64,000 bases of DNA from an uncultured Marinilabiliaceae bacterium (GCA_937920475.1 CALEUX010000074.1:1-64000), one strand, 5' to 3'; shown: positions 18,763-28,843, numbered from the stretch's first letter. Notes: generated from the letters alone by a model not told the origin. A program made the numbers and translations.

Positions 18763-19998
18763 ATGATGAAAAATAATATATTTAAAAGCTCACCACTTTG
18801 GATTGTGGCGCTTTTACTGGGGAGCATTTTTTCAGGGTTGGTTTTTCAGTCCTGCGAAAGTGATGACTCAGACGACACGGCCATTCCCGAAATTATGTAT
18901 GTACGCGTTACCGACCGCGAAAAATCAGACTCACTTGTGGTTAGTGCCTTTTTGGGAAACACCATAGCATTGGTTGGTAAAAATCTGGGTAATGTAAAGG
19001 AGGTTTGGTTTAACGACCAATCGGCAAAGCTTAATGTTAATTACATCACCAATCATTCAATAATTGTAACCATCCCCAATAAAATTCCGGATGTTGTTAC
19101 CAATGAGATAACCCTTGTTACTAAAAAGGGAATCAGCTCAAAGTATTCTTTTAAGGTAAATGTTCCTGCACCATTGCTAAATTCAATGCTTTGCGAGTAT
19201 GTAAAAGATGGAGAAACGGCTGTTATTAAAGGTAATTTCTTTATTGACGATGAGAATGTGCCGCTTCAGGTGTTTTTCCCAGGCAATATCCCAGGGGAAG
19301 TACAATCGGTTTCTATCAATGAAATCCATGTTAAAGTTCCTGCCGGTGCCGGTGTAGGCCCTATTACTGTGAGAAGTATTTACGGGCAGTCGCGTTCAAG
19401 TTTCTATTTCCGCGACGACCGTGGGTTTATTCTCGACTGGGACAATCTGAATGCAGCTGGTGGCTGGAGATCGGGAGTCATCAGAAACAACAATCCGGTA
19501 CAGGGCATTTCGGGCAATTATGTTTATTTTGCAGGAGACCTTGCCGGAGATAACTCATCGTGGAACGAGGATGGATTCTCATTTAACTTATGGGGAACTG
19601 CCAATGGAAGGCCTCAAGGGGATTTGTTTGATATTCCTATTGCAGATGCTGTTTTGAAATTTGAGGTCTATGTGGTTCAGTCTTGGTCGGCAAGTGCATT
19701 GCAAATGATTTTCACACCTTGGTCAACCTCAGGAACCAACTCATACATTGCTGATGGAAAAACTCCAAGAGGCTTATGGTATCCATGGAGAAGTACCGGT
19801 TCATTTAAAACCGACGGCTGGATTACTGTTACGTTCCCATTAACAGATTTTAAATACGACCATGTTGGTACCCAGCTTGAAGTTGCTGAAGCCGGTAAAT
19901 TTGGCGGATTAACATTCTTTGTTTACCATGGTGGCGTTGAAGGAACAGATTGTTCGCCTGTTATTTGTATCGACAATATTCGCGTTGTTCCCAAGTAG
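18763..19998 (+). CDS. Surface glycan-binding lipoprotein with IPT/TIG domains (SGBP 1)
   Basis: A 411-residue lipoprotein: the signal segment ends LVFQSC. One to two IPT/TIG immunoglobulin-like modules follow (about 40-210; GNTIALVGKNLGNVKEVWFND, VTIPNKIPDVVTNEITL). The C-terminal domain begins near GFILDWDNLNAAGGW and is rich in Trp and Gly, as in the glycan-binding domain of Bacteroidota SGBPs such as the xyloglucan-type SGBP-B. The role is to hold polysaccharide at the cell surface near SusCD. The gene follows susD and is 27 bases from a second, longer SGBP gene. Confidence 0.85.
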   Translation: MMKNNIFKSSPLWIVALLLGSIFSGLVFQSCESDDSDDTAIPEIMYVRVTDREKSDSLVVSAFLGNTIALVGKNLGNVKEVWFNDQSAKLNVNYITNHSIIVTIPNKIPDVVTNEITLVTKKGISSKYSFKVNVPAPLLNSMLCEYVKDGETAVIKGNFFIDDENVPLQVFFPGNIPGEVQSVSINEIHVKVPAGAGVGPITVRSIYGQSRSSFYFRDDRGFILDWDNLNAAGGWRSGVIRNNNPVQGISGNYVYFAGDLAGDNSSWNEDGFSFNLWGTANGRPQGDLFDIPIADAVLKFEVYVVQSWSASALQMIFTPWSTSGTNSYIADGKTPRGLWYPWRSTGSFKTDGWITVTFPLTDFKYDHVGTQLEVAEAGKFGGLTFFVYHGGVEGTDCSPVICIDNIRVVPK

Positions 19999-20025
19999 AG
20001 TTATTAACCAGATAATTGAAAAGAT

Positions 20026-22167
20026 ATGCAAACAAAATATAATAAAGTTACCCGCTTCACCCTCAGCGCCTTATTGTTGTGTGCCATAGGTGTCGGGTTG
20101 TTTTTCTCATCGTGCGAAAAAGACGATGATGATAAATCGAGCAGCAAAATAGAACTCTTCAGCTACGGGCCAATGCCCGTAGCCCGTGGCGGAGAATTGC
20201 GCTTTATTGGTAATAACCTCGATAAAGTAACGGCCATAGTTATTCCCGATGGTATTGAAATTCCGGCATCGTCTTTCACCAAAAGAACTGCTTCGTTGCT
20301 TACGTTGACTGTTCCGCAAGAAGCTGTGGAAGGTTATGTGGTTTTGAAGACACCTCAGGGAAATATCGAAACAAAAACTCCTATAGGTTACTCTGAGCCC
20401 ATATCTATTGCCTCATTTGCCCCTGCTACCATTAAGCCGGGAGCTCAACTTACCATTACAGGTGATTATTTGAATCTGGTTGGTGAGGTTATTTTTACCG
20501 ACAGGGTGGTGGTCGATGCTGATGATTTTGTTTCTCAAACAAGAACCGAAATTAAATTAGTAGTTCCTGCCCAGGCACAAACAGGGAAAATTGCGGTTTC
20601 AGACGGCAAAGAGGATCCAAACATTATCTATTCTGAAACTGTTTTGACTGTTACACTGCCAGCTTTCTCCACCATTGCACCCAATCCGGTAAAGGCCGGC
20701 CAAACGCTTACCATTACTGGTACAAATCTGGATTTAACCACTAAGGTTGTTTTAGGCGGCAATAAGGTGATTACCACTTTTGGTACCCACACTGCTACTC
20801 AAATTGTGCTTACTGTACCCAACGATACTAAAGATGGTAAAGTGAAAATGATACCGGCATCGGAAGTTGAAGTTGAATCGGTGGCCACATTGGTTATGGT
20901 GGTGCCAACAGTAAGCGTAGCTCCTACCACGGTAAAAAATGGCGGACAAATTACTGTAACCGGCGAAAATCTCGATCTTATAAGTCAGGTGGTTTTTGGA
21001 GGTAATAAGAATGGAACCATTGCGGCAGGCGGTTCTGCCACTGAAATCGTTGTTAATATTCCTAACGATGCGGTTGATGGAGTAGTGAGTTTCCGAACTT
21101 TAGCCGATAAATCTGTTGAAGGCCCAGCGTTAGCTTTTGTAAAGCCTGTGATTTCGGGTGTGGCTCCTCTATCAGGAAAACCCAACACCAGCGTTACTAT
21201 TAGTGGTTCAGATTTAGACCTGGTGGCTGATGTTATTTTTACAGGTGGAATTAAAGGCGCTATCACCACTAAAACCGAAACGCAGATTATTGCGACTGTG
21301 CCGGTTGGTGCCCAAACAGGAAAGATTACCCTTAAAACAGTTAATGGAACCGAGGTGCAATCAGCCAGTCCATATGAGGTTTTAACCAATCTTCCAAATA
21401 TTACCGGTTATTCTGAATCAACAGCCGTTCCAGGAAAGATTCTGACCATTAACGGTACCAGTTTGAGCTTAATTAAAGAAATGATTTTCCCGGGCAATAT
21501 TTATGCAACGGCATATGGTTTAAAAACTGATACAAAGGTTGAAGTTTACGTGCCAAAAAATGTTTCCTTTGGTTTTGGGCAAATTACCATTCTTACATAT
21601 GAAGGTGAAGAAGGTTTAACCCCAAGCATTTTCTTTGGAGGAACCGATCCTATTGTTTATCCGGCATTGGTTTATAATGATTTTGATGAAGAAGGACACT
21701 CTCTGGATTGGGATAACTGGGATGGAATTAGTCTGTTGATGAATGATGGCACAGGCGTTTCAGGTAAGTATTTAAAAGGTAATGCACAATTAGATGCATG
21801 GGCGTGGAAATTTGTTTGGGGTTGTAACCACGATCAGCTTCCCAAACCAGCACTTGCAAATGCTGCCAACTACGTTTTAAAAGTGGATGTACGTATTACT
21901 GGTAATGTTAGTAACGATGCCAACCGTTTCCAGTTTAAAATTAATGGAAAGGATTCCAATTGGACACCCATTGGACTTCAAAACTCTGATGGAACCTGGT
22001 CAACCAACGGAAGCTGGGTAACTGTTACCTTCGACCTGGCCACAGACTTAAATATTACCGGAGCTATTGGCTCAGGAGGCGATTGGGGGTTGGTTGTACA
22101 ACCAGCAGCTGCGCTTGATTTAACTAAGTTCAGTTTCGATAATTTCAGGTTCGAACCTAAGCCATAA
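20026..22167 (+). CDS. Surface glycan-binding lipoprotein with six tandem IPT/TIG repeats (SGBP 2)
   Basis: A 713-residue lipoprotein (signal ends GLFFSSC). It is built of about six IPT/TIG repeats of 75-85 residues (about 40-540), each with a GxxLTITGxxLDL-like core and a TEIxxxVP segment. A C-terminal glycan-binding domain of about 160 residues begins at DFDEEGHSLDWDNWDG. The stack should form a long stalk placing the binding domain away from the membrane; this is inferred from domain order. It is homologous in layout to SGBP 1, and a terminator follows directly. Confidence 0.85.
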   Translation: MQTKYNKVTRFTLSALLLCAIGVGLFFSSCEKDDDDKSSSKIELFSYGPMPVARGGELRFIGNNLDKVTAIVIPDGIEIPASSFTKRTASLLTLTVPQEAVEGYVVLKTPQGNIETKTPIGYSEPISIASFAPATIKPGAQLTITGDYLNLVGEVIFTDRVVVDADDFVSQTRTEIKLVVPAQAQTGKIAVSDGKEDPNIIYSETVLTVTLPAFSTIAPNPVKAGQTLTITGTNLDLTTKVVLGGNKVITTFGTHTATQIVLTVPNDTKDGKVKMIPASEVEVESVATLVMVVPTVSVAPTTVKNGGQITVTGENLDLISQVVFGGNKNGTIAAGGSATEIVVNIPNDAVDGVVSFRTLADKSVEGPALAFVKPVISGVAPLSGKPNTSVTISGSDLDLVADVIFTGGIKGAITTKTETQIIATVPVGAQTGKITLKTVNGTEVQSASPYEVLTNLPNITGYSESTAVPGKILTINGTSLSLIKEMIFPGNIYATAYGLKTDTKVEVYVPKNVSFGFGQITILTYEGEEGLTPSIFFGGTDPIVYPALVYNDFDEEGHSLDWDNWDGISLLMNDGTGVSGKYLKGNAQLDAWAWKFVWGCNHDQLPKPALANAANYVLKVDVRITGNVSNDANRFQFKINGKDSNWTPIGLQNSDGTWSTNGSWVTVTFDLATDLNITGAIGSGGDWGLVVQPAAALDLTKFSFDNFRFEPKP

Positions 22168-22190
22168 TTTTAGTTTATTGAGATAAAAAA

Positions 22191-22218
22191 GGGATGGACT
22201 TATGCCATCCCTTTTTTT
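22191..22218. terminator. Terminator after the SusCD-SGBP genes
   Basis: GGGATGG and CCATCCC form a perfect 7-bp stem with a 7-base loop, extended by A-run/T-run pairing, followed by seven T. It separates the binding/transport genes from the enzyme genes. Confidence 0.85.
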
Positions 22219-22254
22219 ATGTTATCTGTTCACCTTAAGCGCGCGAATTTGCTA

Positions 22255-22313
22255 TCGTTAACGAATGCAAAAAATAGCTTATAAAGTGATAAGATTGTAC
22301 TTGTTACGTTAAC
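22255..22313 (+). promoter_or_regulatory. Candidate operator half-sites upstream of GH27
   Basis: TCGTTAACGA (22255-22264) is a perfect 10-base palindrome, and a related ACGTTAAC occurs at 22306-22313, in the 187-base space between the terminator and the GH27 gene. Shared CGTTAAC suggests a regulator-binding motif. No clear TAnnTTTG -7 box was found here. Confidence 0.35.
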
Positions 22314-22404
22314 AGAATCATCTGAATTTTGCAACTCAATCAATTAGTATGCTTTTTTGATGTTGATTATTGTTATGTGTCTTGATCTTAAGTTCATAAA
22401 TTAA

Positions 22405-23643
22405 ATGATAAACACCATGATAAAACAACTAACCATTTTATGGGTAATATCAATTTTTGCCATCACCAATACGGTAGCACAAAAATTTAACCATCTTGCT
22501 CTTAGCCCTCCAATGGGTTGGAATAGCTGGAATATTTTTGGCTGCGATATTAATGAAGAAATGATTAGAGGTGTTGCAGATGCTTTGGTTGAATCGGGAT
22601 TGAAAGATGCCGGTTACGAATATATTGTAATTGACGATTGCTGGCACGGTGAGCGCGACAGTTTGGGTTTTATTCAGGCCAATCCTGATCGGTTTCCCTC
22701 GGGAATAAAAGCTTTGGCCGACTATGTTCATTCAAAAGGTTTAAAATTCGGCATTTATTCTGATGCAGGAAATACAACCTGCGCGGGGCGGCCTGGCAGT
22801 CGTGGTCATGAATATCAGGATGCACTGACTTATGCAGCATGGGGCATTGACTATTTGAAATACGACTGGTGCGATACTGAAGGATTATCAGGAATTGGCG
22901 CCTATACAACTATGAGCCAGGCCTTACGTAAGGCCGAACGCCCTATTCTTTTCAGTTTATGCGACTGGGGCCATAACAAACCCTGGGAGTGGGCAAAGGA
23001 AGTAGGCCATATGTGGCGCACTACAGGCGATATATACCTTTGCTGGGATTGTGCTCATGATCATGGCGGTTGGTTTTCGTGGGGAATTCTGAAAATACTT
23101 GATATGCACCACAATCTTAATATAAGGGAACATTCAGGCCCTGGCCACTGGAACGACCCCGATATGTTGCAGGTTGGAAACGGTTTAAGCGTGAACGAAG
23201 ACAGGGCTCATTTTGCCATTTGGGCAATGCTGGCTGCACCGCTAATTGCCGGCAACGATTTACGTAAAATGACCAAAGAAACTCTTGAGATACTTACCAA
23301 TGCTGAAGTTATCGCCATCAATCAGGATAAACTGGGGATTCAGGCCTTCAGGTATAATAAGCAGGGCGATTTGGAAACCTGGATTAAGCCCCTGTCTAAT
23401 GGCGAATGGGCCATCTGCTTTCTGAACCGTGGCGATGCACCACAAAAGGTTGATTTTGATTTTAAAGGATTGATAATCGAAGATAACGTTGCCGATTTAA
23501 GCGTTGACTTTGATAAAGCAACCTTTAATATTCGCAACGTATGGACAAAAAAGAATATGGGAACCACCAAAAAAGCAATTTCTACAACGGTTCCGGCCCG
23601 CGATGTGCTTCAAATTGTATTAAAACCCGTTTCAAAAAAATAG
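22405..23643 (+). CDS. GH27 alpha-galactosidase
   Basis: A 412-residue secreted glycoside hydrolase; the signal peptide is about residues 1-25, and an alternative start is Met5. It hydrolyses alpha-1,6-galactosyl side groups, here probably from galactomannan or its oligosaccharides. The GH27 core opens with LSPPMGWNSWNIFGCDI. The predicted nucleophile is Asp154 in YLKYDWCD, and the acid/base is Asp251 in GHWNDPDML. A short beta domain follows. It is first in the enzyme operon and is separated by 2 bases from the GH26 gene. Family assignment is firm; substrate comes from context. Confidence 0.93.
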   Translation: MINTMIKQLTILWVISIFAITNTVAQKFNHLALSPPMGWNSWNIFGCDINEEMIRGVADALVESGLKDAGYEYIVIDDCWHGERDSLGFIQANPDRFPSGIKALADYVHSKGLKFGIYSDAGNTTCAGRPGSRGHEYQDALTYAAWGIDYLKYDWCDTEGLSGIGAYTTMSQALRKAERPILFSLCDWGHNKPWEWAKEVGHMWRTTGDIYLCWDCAHDHGGWFSWGILKILDMHHNLNIREHSGPGHWNDPDMLQVGNGLSVNEDRAHFAIWAMLAAPLIAGNDLRKMTKETLEILTNAEVIAINQDKLGIQAFRYNKQGDLETWIKPLSNGEWAICFLNRGDAPQKVDFDFKGLIIEDNVADLSVDFDKATFNIRNVWTKKNMGTTKKAISTTVPARDVLQIVLKPVSKK

Positions 23644-23645
23644 TC

Positions 23646-24749
23646 ATGAAGAGGAATATTGTAATAGCATTAGCCACACTTGCATTTTTTGCATGTCAGC
23701 AGCTAATCAAAAAGGAAGCGTCCAAATCAACAGCCGCCATTCTTCTGGAACAGTTAAACGCAGCTAAAGGACGCGGGACCTTATTCGGACATCAGGACGA
23801 TTTGGCCTATGGCATTGGCTGGAAATACATCGAAGGAGAATCGGATACCAAAAGAACAGCCGGCGATTACCCCGCTCTTTTTGGTTGGGAGCTTGGCGGA
23901 TTGGAACTCGGCCGCGAGGTTAATCTCGACAGTGTACCATTTCAAAAAATGAGAAAATTTGCAATATGGGTGCACCAAAACGGTGGTGTTAACACTTTTA
24001 GCTGGCATCCGTTTTCGGCAGTTAACGAAACTAATAGTTCATGGGTAACCGATGAAGTTGTGGTTAAACATATTTTACCTGGAGGTTCCCATCACGAGGT
24101 TTTTAAAGGTCATTTAAATAAAGTTGCTGAATTCTTTGCCTCGCTTAAAACCGAAAATGGCGCACCGATACCTTTTATTTTTCGTCCATGGCACGAGATG
24201 GATGGAGGCTGGTTCTGGTGGGGCTCTCAACTTTGTACACCCACCGAATTGCAGCAGCTTTTCAAATTCACCATTGAGTATTTGCACGACAAGGGAGTAA
24301 CCAATTTCTTAACTGCTTACTCTCCCGATAGAAATTTTACCACCGAAGAAGAATATCTTACATGGTACCCCGGCGATGATATTGTTGATGTGATAGGTGT
24401 TGATAATTATTGGGATTTGCGTCAACCTGATGGTCTGGAAAGTGCCATTAAGAAACTGGAAATTGTGGTAAACTATGCCGAGAAAACAGGGAAAATAGCC
24501 GCTTTTACCGAAACCGGCCTTGATGGAATAACACAGGAAGATTGGTACACAGGCCGATTGGGAGCTGCCTTAAACGCATCCGAAACAACCAGAAAAATTG
24601 TTTATGCCATGGTTTGGCGCAATCATAACCTGAGCCATTTTTATGTGCCGCATCCCGAACATCCGGCTGCCGATAATTTTAGGGCTTTTGTAGCCCAGGA
24701 ACATATCTGGTTGCTGGAAGAATGGAAAAGTTTTAAGGAAGGCTTGTAA
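23646..24749 (+). CDS. GH26 beta-mannanase, lipoprotein
   Basis: A 367-residue endo- or exo-acting beta-1,4-mannanase. I start it at MKRNIVIALATLAFFAC, two bases after the GH27 stop, because this gives a lipoprotein signal; the longer track ORF overlaps GH27. The predicted acid/base Glu184 lies in RPWHEMDGGWFWWG and the nucleophile Glu289 in FTETGLDG, both standard for GH26. With GH130 and the epimerase next door it resembles the known Bacteroides fragilis mannan operon, whose GH26 enzyme releases mannobiose. That product is inferred here. Confidence 0.93.
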   Translation: MKRNIVIALATLAFFACQQLIKKEASKSTAAILLEQLNAAKGRGTLFGHQDDLAYGIGWKYIEGESDTKRTAGDYPALFGWELGGLELGREVNLDSVPFQKMRKFAIWVHQNGGVNTFSWHPFSAVNETNSSWVTDEVVVKHILPGGSHHEVFKGHLNKVAEFFASLKTENGAPIPFIFRPWHEMDGGWFWWGSQLCTPTELQQLFKFTIEYLHDKGVTNFLTAYSPDRNFTTEEEYLTWYPGDDIVDVIGVDNYWDLRQPDGLESAIKKLEIVVNYAEKTGKIAAFTETGLDGITQEDWYTGRLGAALNASETTRKIVYAMVWRNHNLSHFYVPHPEHPAADNFRAFVAQEHIWLLEEWKSFKEGL

Positions 24750-24800
24750 TTCATCCATAAAAAACAACCAGTACTGAAAAACAACCACCAATACAATACA

Positions 24801-25985
24801 ATGACACCAGAAAATTTATTTCACCAGAGATTTACCCGTATTAAAAATGAACACGAGGATTTAATTCTTCGACCCAATGAGGAAATTTTTAGCACCAACG
24901 GAGTTTTCAATAAGTACAAATATCCCGTTTTAACACGTGAGCACATACCCCTGCATTGGCGATTTGACTTAAACCCCAAAACCAATCCCTATTTTATGGA
25001 GCGGATTGGGTTTAACGCCACTTTTAATTCGGGTGCCATGAAATGGGGCGATAAGTATCTTTTAGCCGTTCGGGTTGAGGGCAACGACCGCAAATCGTTT
25101 TTCGCCATTGCCGAAAGTCCCAATGGCATCGACAATTTTCGTTTTTGGGACAGGCCCATTACGCTTCCCGAAACTGAGAACCCTGATACCAATGTGTATG
25201 ATATGCGCCTTACAAAACACGACGATGGCTTTATTTATGGCGTATTCTGCACCGAACGCAAAGATCCAAAAGCGCCCGATGGCGACACCAGCAGTGCTGT
25301 GGCTGCTGCCGGAATTGCCCGTACCAAGGATCTTGTTAAATGGGAACGTTTGCCCGATTTAATTTCAACCACCGGTCAGCAGCGAAACGTGGTGCTTTTT
25401 CCACACCTGATTGATGGCAAATACGCTTTCTACACACGTCCGCAGGACGGTTTTATTGATACAGGAAAAGGAGGCGGCATTGGATTTGGATTATCTGAAT
25501 CAATTACCAACGCCGAAGTGAAGGAAGAAGTGATTGTGGATGCCAAAACATATCACACCATTTACGAAGTTAAAAACGGACTTGGCCCGGCACCCATACG
25601 TACCAATAAGGGCTGGTTGCAGTTGGCACACGGAGTTCGTAATACCGCTGCAGGATTACGTTATACACTATATGTGTTTATGACCGACCTTGAAAAACCC
25701 TGGCTTGTTACACATAAGCCCAACGGCCACTTTATAGCACCTCTGGGCTCTGAGCGAGTTGGAGATGTATCAAATGTGGTATTTTCAAATGGTTGGATTG
25801 CCGATGACAATGGCAAAGTGTTTATCTATTATGCATCGTCCGACACGCGCATGCACATCGCAGTTAGCACTATTGACAAGTTGGTTGATTATTGCATCAA
25901 CTCGCCACAGGATAAACTCCGGAGTGCGGCTTCGGTTCAAACTATTAATCAGCTTATCGATAGCAATCAACCATTTCTGAAATAA
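24801..25985 (+). CDS. GH130 4-O-beta-D-mannosyl-D-glucose phosphorylase
   Basis: A 394-residue cytoplasmic phosphorylase with no signal peptide. It converts beta-1,4-mannosylglucose plus phosphate into alpha-mannose-1-phosphate and glucose (EC 2.4.1.281). The GH130 five-blade fold is seen in [28 protein letters not shown], and the conserved Asp of NVYDMRLT is the family proton donor. Similarity is to subfamily 1 (MGP) rather than mannooligosaccharide phosphorylases, and the adjacent cellobiose 2-epimerase makes exactly its substrate. Assignment is strong because sequence type and context agree. Confidence 0.92.
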   Translation: MTPENLFHQRFTRIKNEHEDLILRPNEEIFSTNGVFNKYKYPVLTREHIPLHWRFDLNPKTNPYFMERIGFNATFNSGAMKWGDKYLLAVRVEGNDRKSFFAIAESPNGIDNFRFWDRPITLPETENPDTNVYDMRLTKHDDGFIYGVFCTERKDPKAPDGDTSSAVAAAGIARTKDLVKWERLPDLISTTGQQRNVVLFPHLIDGKYAFYTRPQDGFIDTGKGGGIGFGLSESITNAEVKEEVIVDAKTYHTIYEVKNGLGPAPIRTNKGWLQLAHGVRNTAAGLRYTLYVFMTDLEKPWLVTHKPNGHFIAPLGSERVGDVSNVVFSNGWIADDNGKVFIYYASSDTRMHIAVSTIDKLVDYCINSPQDKLRSAASVQTINQLIDSNQPFLK

Positions 25986-26064
25986 ACCATTGAAGCCATT
26001 AAGGAATAAGGAAAACCAACCAATTTGGAAGACTTAAGACAAGAGACTCTTAGACGGAAGAAGT

Positions 26065-26162
26065 TAGTGTTTAGCTGATAGCTGTTAGGTGTTAGCTGCC
26101 AGGAGCTAAGGACTAACAGCCAAGATCTAAAAAACATCTGCCTTTTTATTGTTAACTTATCG
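26065..26162 (-). repeat. GGCAGAAGTTTTTAG-family dispersed repeat, copy 2
   Basis: On the minus strand it reads TAACAATAAAAAGGCAG, then TTTTTTAGATC and CTTAGCTCCTGGCAGCTAAC. It is inserted in the 219-base gap between the GH130 and epimerase genes, that is, inside a functional operon. Confidence 0.75.
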
Positions 26163-26204
26163 GTTTTCCTTACCCTTTATGTTGTTTCACTTTTATCAAA
26201 TTAA

Positions 26205-27446
26205 ATGAAGATAGAATATAAAGACCTGCCCGGTCAGATGGTCTCAGAGTTTGAACAGATACTTAAATTCTGGATGGAGAAGGGCGTGGATTCAAAATTT
26301 GGAGGTTTTTTGGGTGAAGTAGACTTAACCGGAACACCCTCCATCAATGCCCCCAAAGGAGTTGTTCTGAATGCCCGCATTTTATGGGCTTTTTCTATGG
26401 CATATAATTTCCTCAAAAAGGAGGAGTATCTTCAAATGGCTCACAGGGCTTACAATTATTTGAAAAGTCACTGTTGGGATAACGAGTTTGATGGTTTATA
26501 CTGGAGTGTTACCCACGATGGGAAAATGCTCGATGGCCGAAAACAGATTTATGCACAGGGATTTGGAATCTACGGATTTTCAGAGTACTATAAAGCTACT
26601 GGTAATGCCGAAAGTTTGAATTTTGCCATTAAGCTGTTCAATCTTATTGAAGAGCACAGTTTCGATAATGAATATAAAGGATACATCGAAGCATTGTCGC
26701 GCAGCTGGCAGCCGCTTAGTGATATGCGCCTTAGCGCCAAGGATGCCAACGAACCCAAGTCGATGAACACCCATTTACATATTATAGAACCATACACCAA
26801 TTTGTACCGGGTGTGGCCTGATCAAAAACTTGGAGTTCAAATGCATGGCCTTATCCGGGTTTTCCTCGACCATATTATCGATACGCAAACAGGTCATTTT
26901 AAACTATTTTTTGAGATGGACTGGAAAGAGAAAGGCAATATGGTTTCTTATGGTCATGATATTGAAGGTGCCTGGCTTTTATGCGAAGCTGCCGAGGTTT
27001 TGGGCAATAAAGCGCTATTAAAAGAGGTTGAAGCTGTTGCCTTGAAAATGACCAATGTCACCATTCAGGAAGGACTTACCCCTGATGGAACCTTATTGTA
27101 CGAAAAAGACTTTGGAAACCATCATTTCGACGAAGATCGACATTGGTGGGTACAGGCCGAAGCCATGGTTGGATTTATAAATGCATGGCAGATAACCAAC
27201 GATGAAATGTATCTGGAGAAAATGGCTACTGTTTGGAACTATATCGATAATAAATTGATTGATAAAAAGTTTGGAGAATGGTTTTTGCGAACCGACCGCA
27301 ATGGATTTCCGGTTTTTTCCGATCCAAAAATCGGATTCTGGAAATGCCCATACCACAACACCCGGGCTTTAATGGAAGTGGCTTTACGACTCAGAGCAAA
27401 TATTGATAAATTAAAACAATTAGTTACTCTTAATAACAGCCAATAA
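26205..27446 (+). CDS. Cellobiose 2-epimerase (AGE superfamily)
   Basis: A 413-residue cytoplasmic enzyme that epimerises the reducing-end sugar of beta-1,4-disaccharides, here mannobiose to mannosylglucose (EC 5.1.3.11). It has the (alpha/alpha)6 AGE fold with catalytic-type histidines in EDRHWWVQAEAM and WKCPYHNTRALMEV, and the substrate-binding GKMLDGRKQIYAQGFGIYGFSEY stretch. It feeds the GH130 phosphorylase encoded just upstream. The stop overlaps the start of the transporter by one base (TAATG), indicating translational coupling. Confidence 0.92.
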   Translation: MKIEYKDLPGQMVSEFEQILKFWMEKGVDSKFGGFLGEVDLTGTPSINAPKGVVLNARILWAFSMAYNFLKKEEYLQMAHRAYNYLKSHCWDNEFDGLYWSVTHDGKMLDGRKQIYAQGFGIYGFSEYYKATGNAESLNFAIKLFNLIEEHSFDNEYKGYIEALSRSWQPLSDMRLSAKDANEPKSMNTHLHIIEPYTNLYRVWPDQKLGVQMHGLIRVFLDHIIDTQTGHFKLFFEMDWKEKGNMVSYGHDIEGAWLLCEAAEVLGNKALLKEVEAVALKMTNVTIQEGLTPDGTLLYEKDFGNHHFDEDRHWWVQAEAMVGFINAWQITNDEMYLEKMATVWNYIDNKLIDKKFGEWFLRTDRNGFPVFSDPKIGFWKCPYHNTRALMEVALRLRANIDKLKQLVTLNNSQ

Positions 27447-28843
27447 TGATAACACAAAAAGTTTCGTTACGAGAGAAAATAGGGTATGGGTTTGGCGATG
27501 CCGCCTCGTCCATGTTCTGGAAAATATTTACTTTTTACCTTGCCATATTTTACACCGATGTGTTTGGTATTCCTGCTGCTGCGGCAGGAACCATGTTTCT
27601 GGTTACACGCATTTGGGATACAGCCAACGACCCCATTATGGGTATCATTGGCGACCGCACCAAATCGCGCTGGGGTAAGTTCAGACCATACCTGCTTTGG
27701 GTAGCATTTCCTTTTGCCATTATTGGAGTGTTGTTATTCACCACACCCGATTTGTCGCTAAAAGGTAAAATTGTTTACGCCTATTTATCCTACACATTGA
27801 TGATGATGGCTTATACGGCCATTAACGTTCCTTATGCCAGTCTGTTGGGCGTTATGACTTCCGATTCAAATGAGCGAACTGCATTTGCATCATACCGAAT
27901 GATTTTTGCTTTTGCAGGAAGTTTGCTGGTAGTGGCTATTTTTCAGCCTTTGCTCGATGCTTTTAAACAAAATGGCATCGACGTTTCTACATCGTACCAA
28001 TTAACCATGATGGTTGTAGGTGTAATTGTTATTGGCTTTTTTCTGATGACATTTTCCTGGACTCGCGAACGGGTTAATCCGCCTAAAGAGCAAAAAAATA
28101 ACCTGAAAGAGGATTTAAAAAATCTTGGTAAAAACATTCCCTGGTTTGTATTGCTGGGAGCCGGTGTAATGACGCTTATTTTTAACTCGGTTCGCGATGG
28201 TGTGGCCGTTTATTATTTTAAGTATTACATCAGCAACGACTTTTCACAGGAATCGGCCGTTTACCTGTCTAAAATGACCATAGCTTTCAGCACCTTTTAT
28301 TTGTTTTTAGGCCAGGCAACCAATATGTTTGGTGTAATGATGGCAAAACCAATTTCTGCCCGCATTGGTAAACGAAATACCTTTATTTTGGCCATGCTTG
28401 GCGCAGCCTTCCTGAGCATTGGTTTTTACTATCTCGATAAAAACAGTATTGCATTTGTTTTTACCTTGCAGGCGCTCATTAGTTTTTGTGCCGGTATAAT
28501 TTTCCCATTGTTATGGTCGATGTATGCCGATGCAACCGATTATTCGGAATGGAAAACCGGACGCCGTGCAACCGGATTGGTTTTCTCTGCCTCCAGCATG
28601 TCGCAAAAACTGGGTTGGACACTGGGAGGTTCTGTAACGCTGTGGTTGTTGGCGTATTATGGATTTCAGGCCAATGTGGAGCAATCGCCCGATACCATTC
28701 GTGGAATCAAATATATGATGAGTTATGTTCCGGCTATTGGTGCCTTACTATCAGGCCTAATAATGTTTTTATACAAGCTCGATGAAAAAACCATGGATAA
28801 GGTTATGGCTGATTTGCAGGAAAGAAGAACTGCAGAGGAATAA
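27446..28843 (+). CDS. GPH-family sugar:cation symporter (MFS)
   Basis: A 465-residue inner-membrane protein with about 12 transmembrane helices. It carries the GPH/MelB-type signature (GYGFGDAASSMFWKIFTFYLAIFY; DPIMGIIGDRTKSRWGKFRPYLL). It probably brings beta-mannobiose or mannosylglucose from periplasm to cytoplasm for the epimerase and phosphorylase; the substrate is inferred from operon position. It is the last gene of the mannan enzyme operon. Confidence 0.92.
   Translation: MITQKVSLREKIGYGFGDAASSMFWKIFTFYLAIFYTDVFGIPAAAAGTMFLVTRIWDTANDPIMGIIGDRTKSRWGKFRPYLLWVAFPFAIIGVLLFTTPDLSLKGKIVYAYLSYTLMMMAYTAINVPYASLLGVMTSDSNERTAFASYRMIFAFAGSLLVVAIFQPLLDAFKQNGIDVSTSYQLTMMVVGVIVIGFFLMTFSWTRERVNPPKEQKNNLKEDLKNLGKNIPWFVLLGAGVMTLIFNSVRDGVAVYYFKYYISNDFSQESAVYLSKMTIAFSTFYLFLGQATNMFGVMMAKPISARIGKRNTFILAMLGAAFLSIGFYYLDKNSIAFVFTLQALISFCAGIIFPLLWSMYADATDYSEWKTGRRATGLVFSASSMSQKLGWTLGGSVTLWLLAYYGFQANVEQSPDTIRGIKYMMSYVPAIGALLSGLIMFLYKLDEKTMDKVMADLQERRTAEE

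Noticed and set aside
22212-22404. Riboswitch or ECF-type promoter before GH27
   Set aside because: No recognised aptamer pairing and no clear TAnnTTTG box; only short CGTTAAC motifs can be supported.
23541-23645. Upstream extension of the GH26 ORF into GH27
   Set aside because: The extension MDKKEYGNHQ destroys the lipoprotein signal found at 23646 and overlaps the GH27 coding sequence by about 100 bases.
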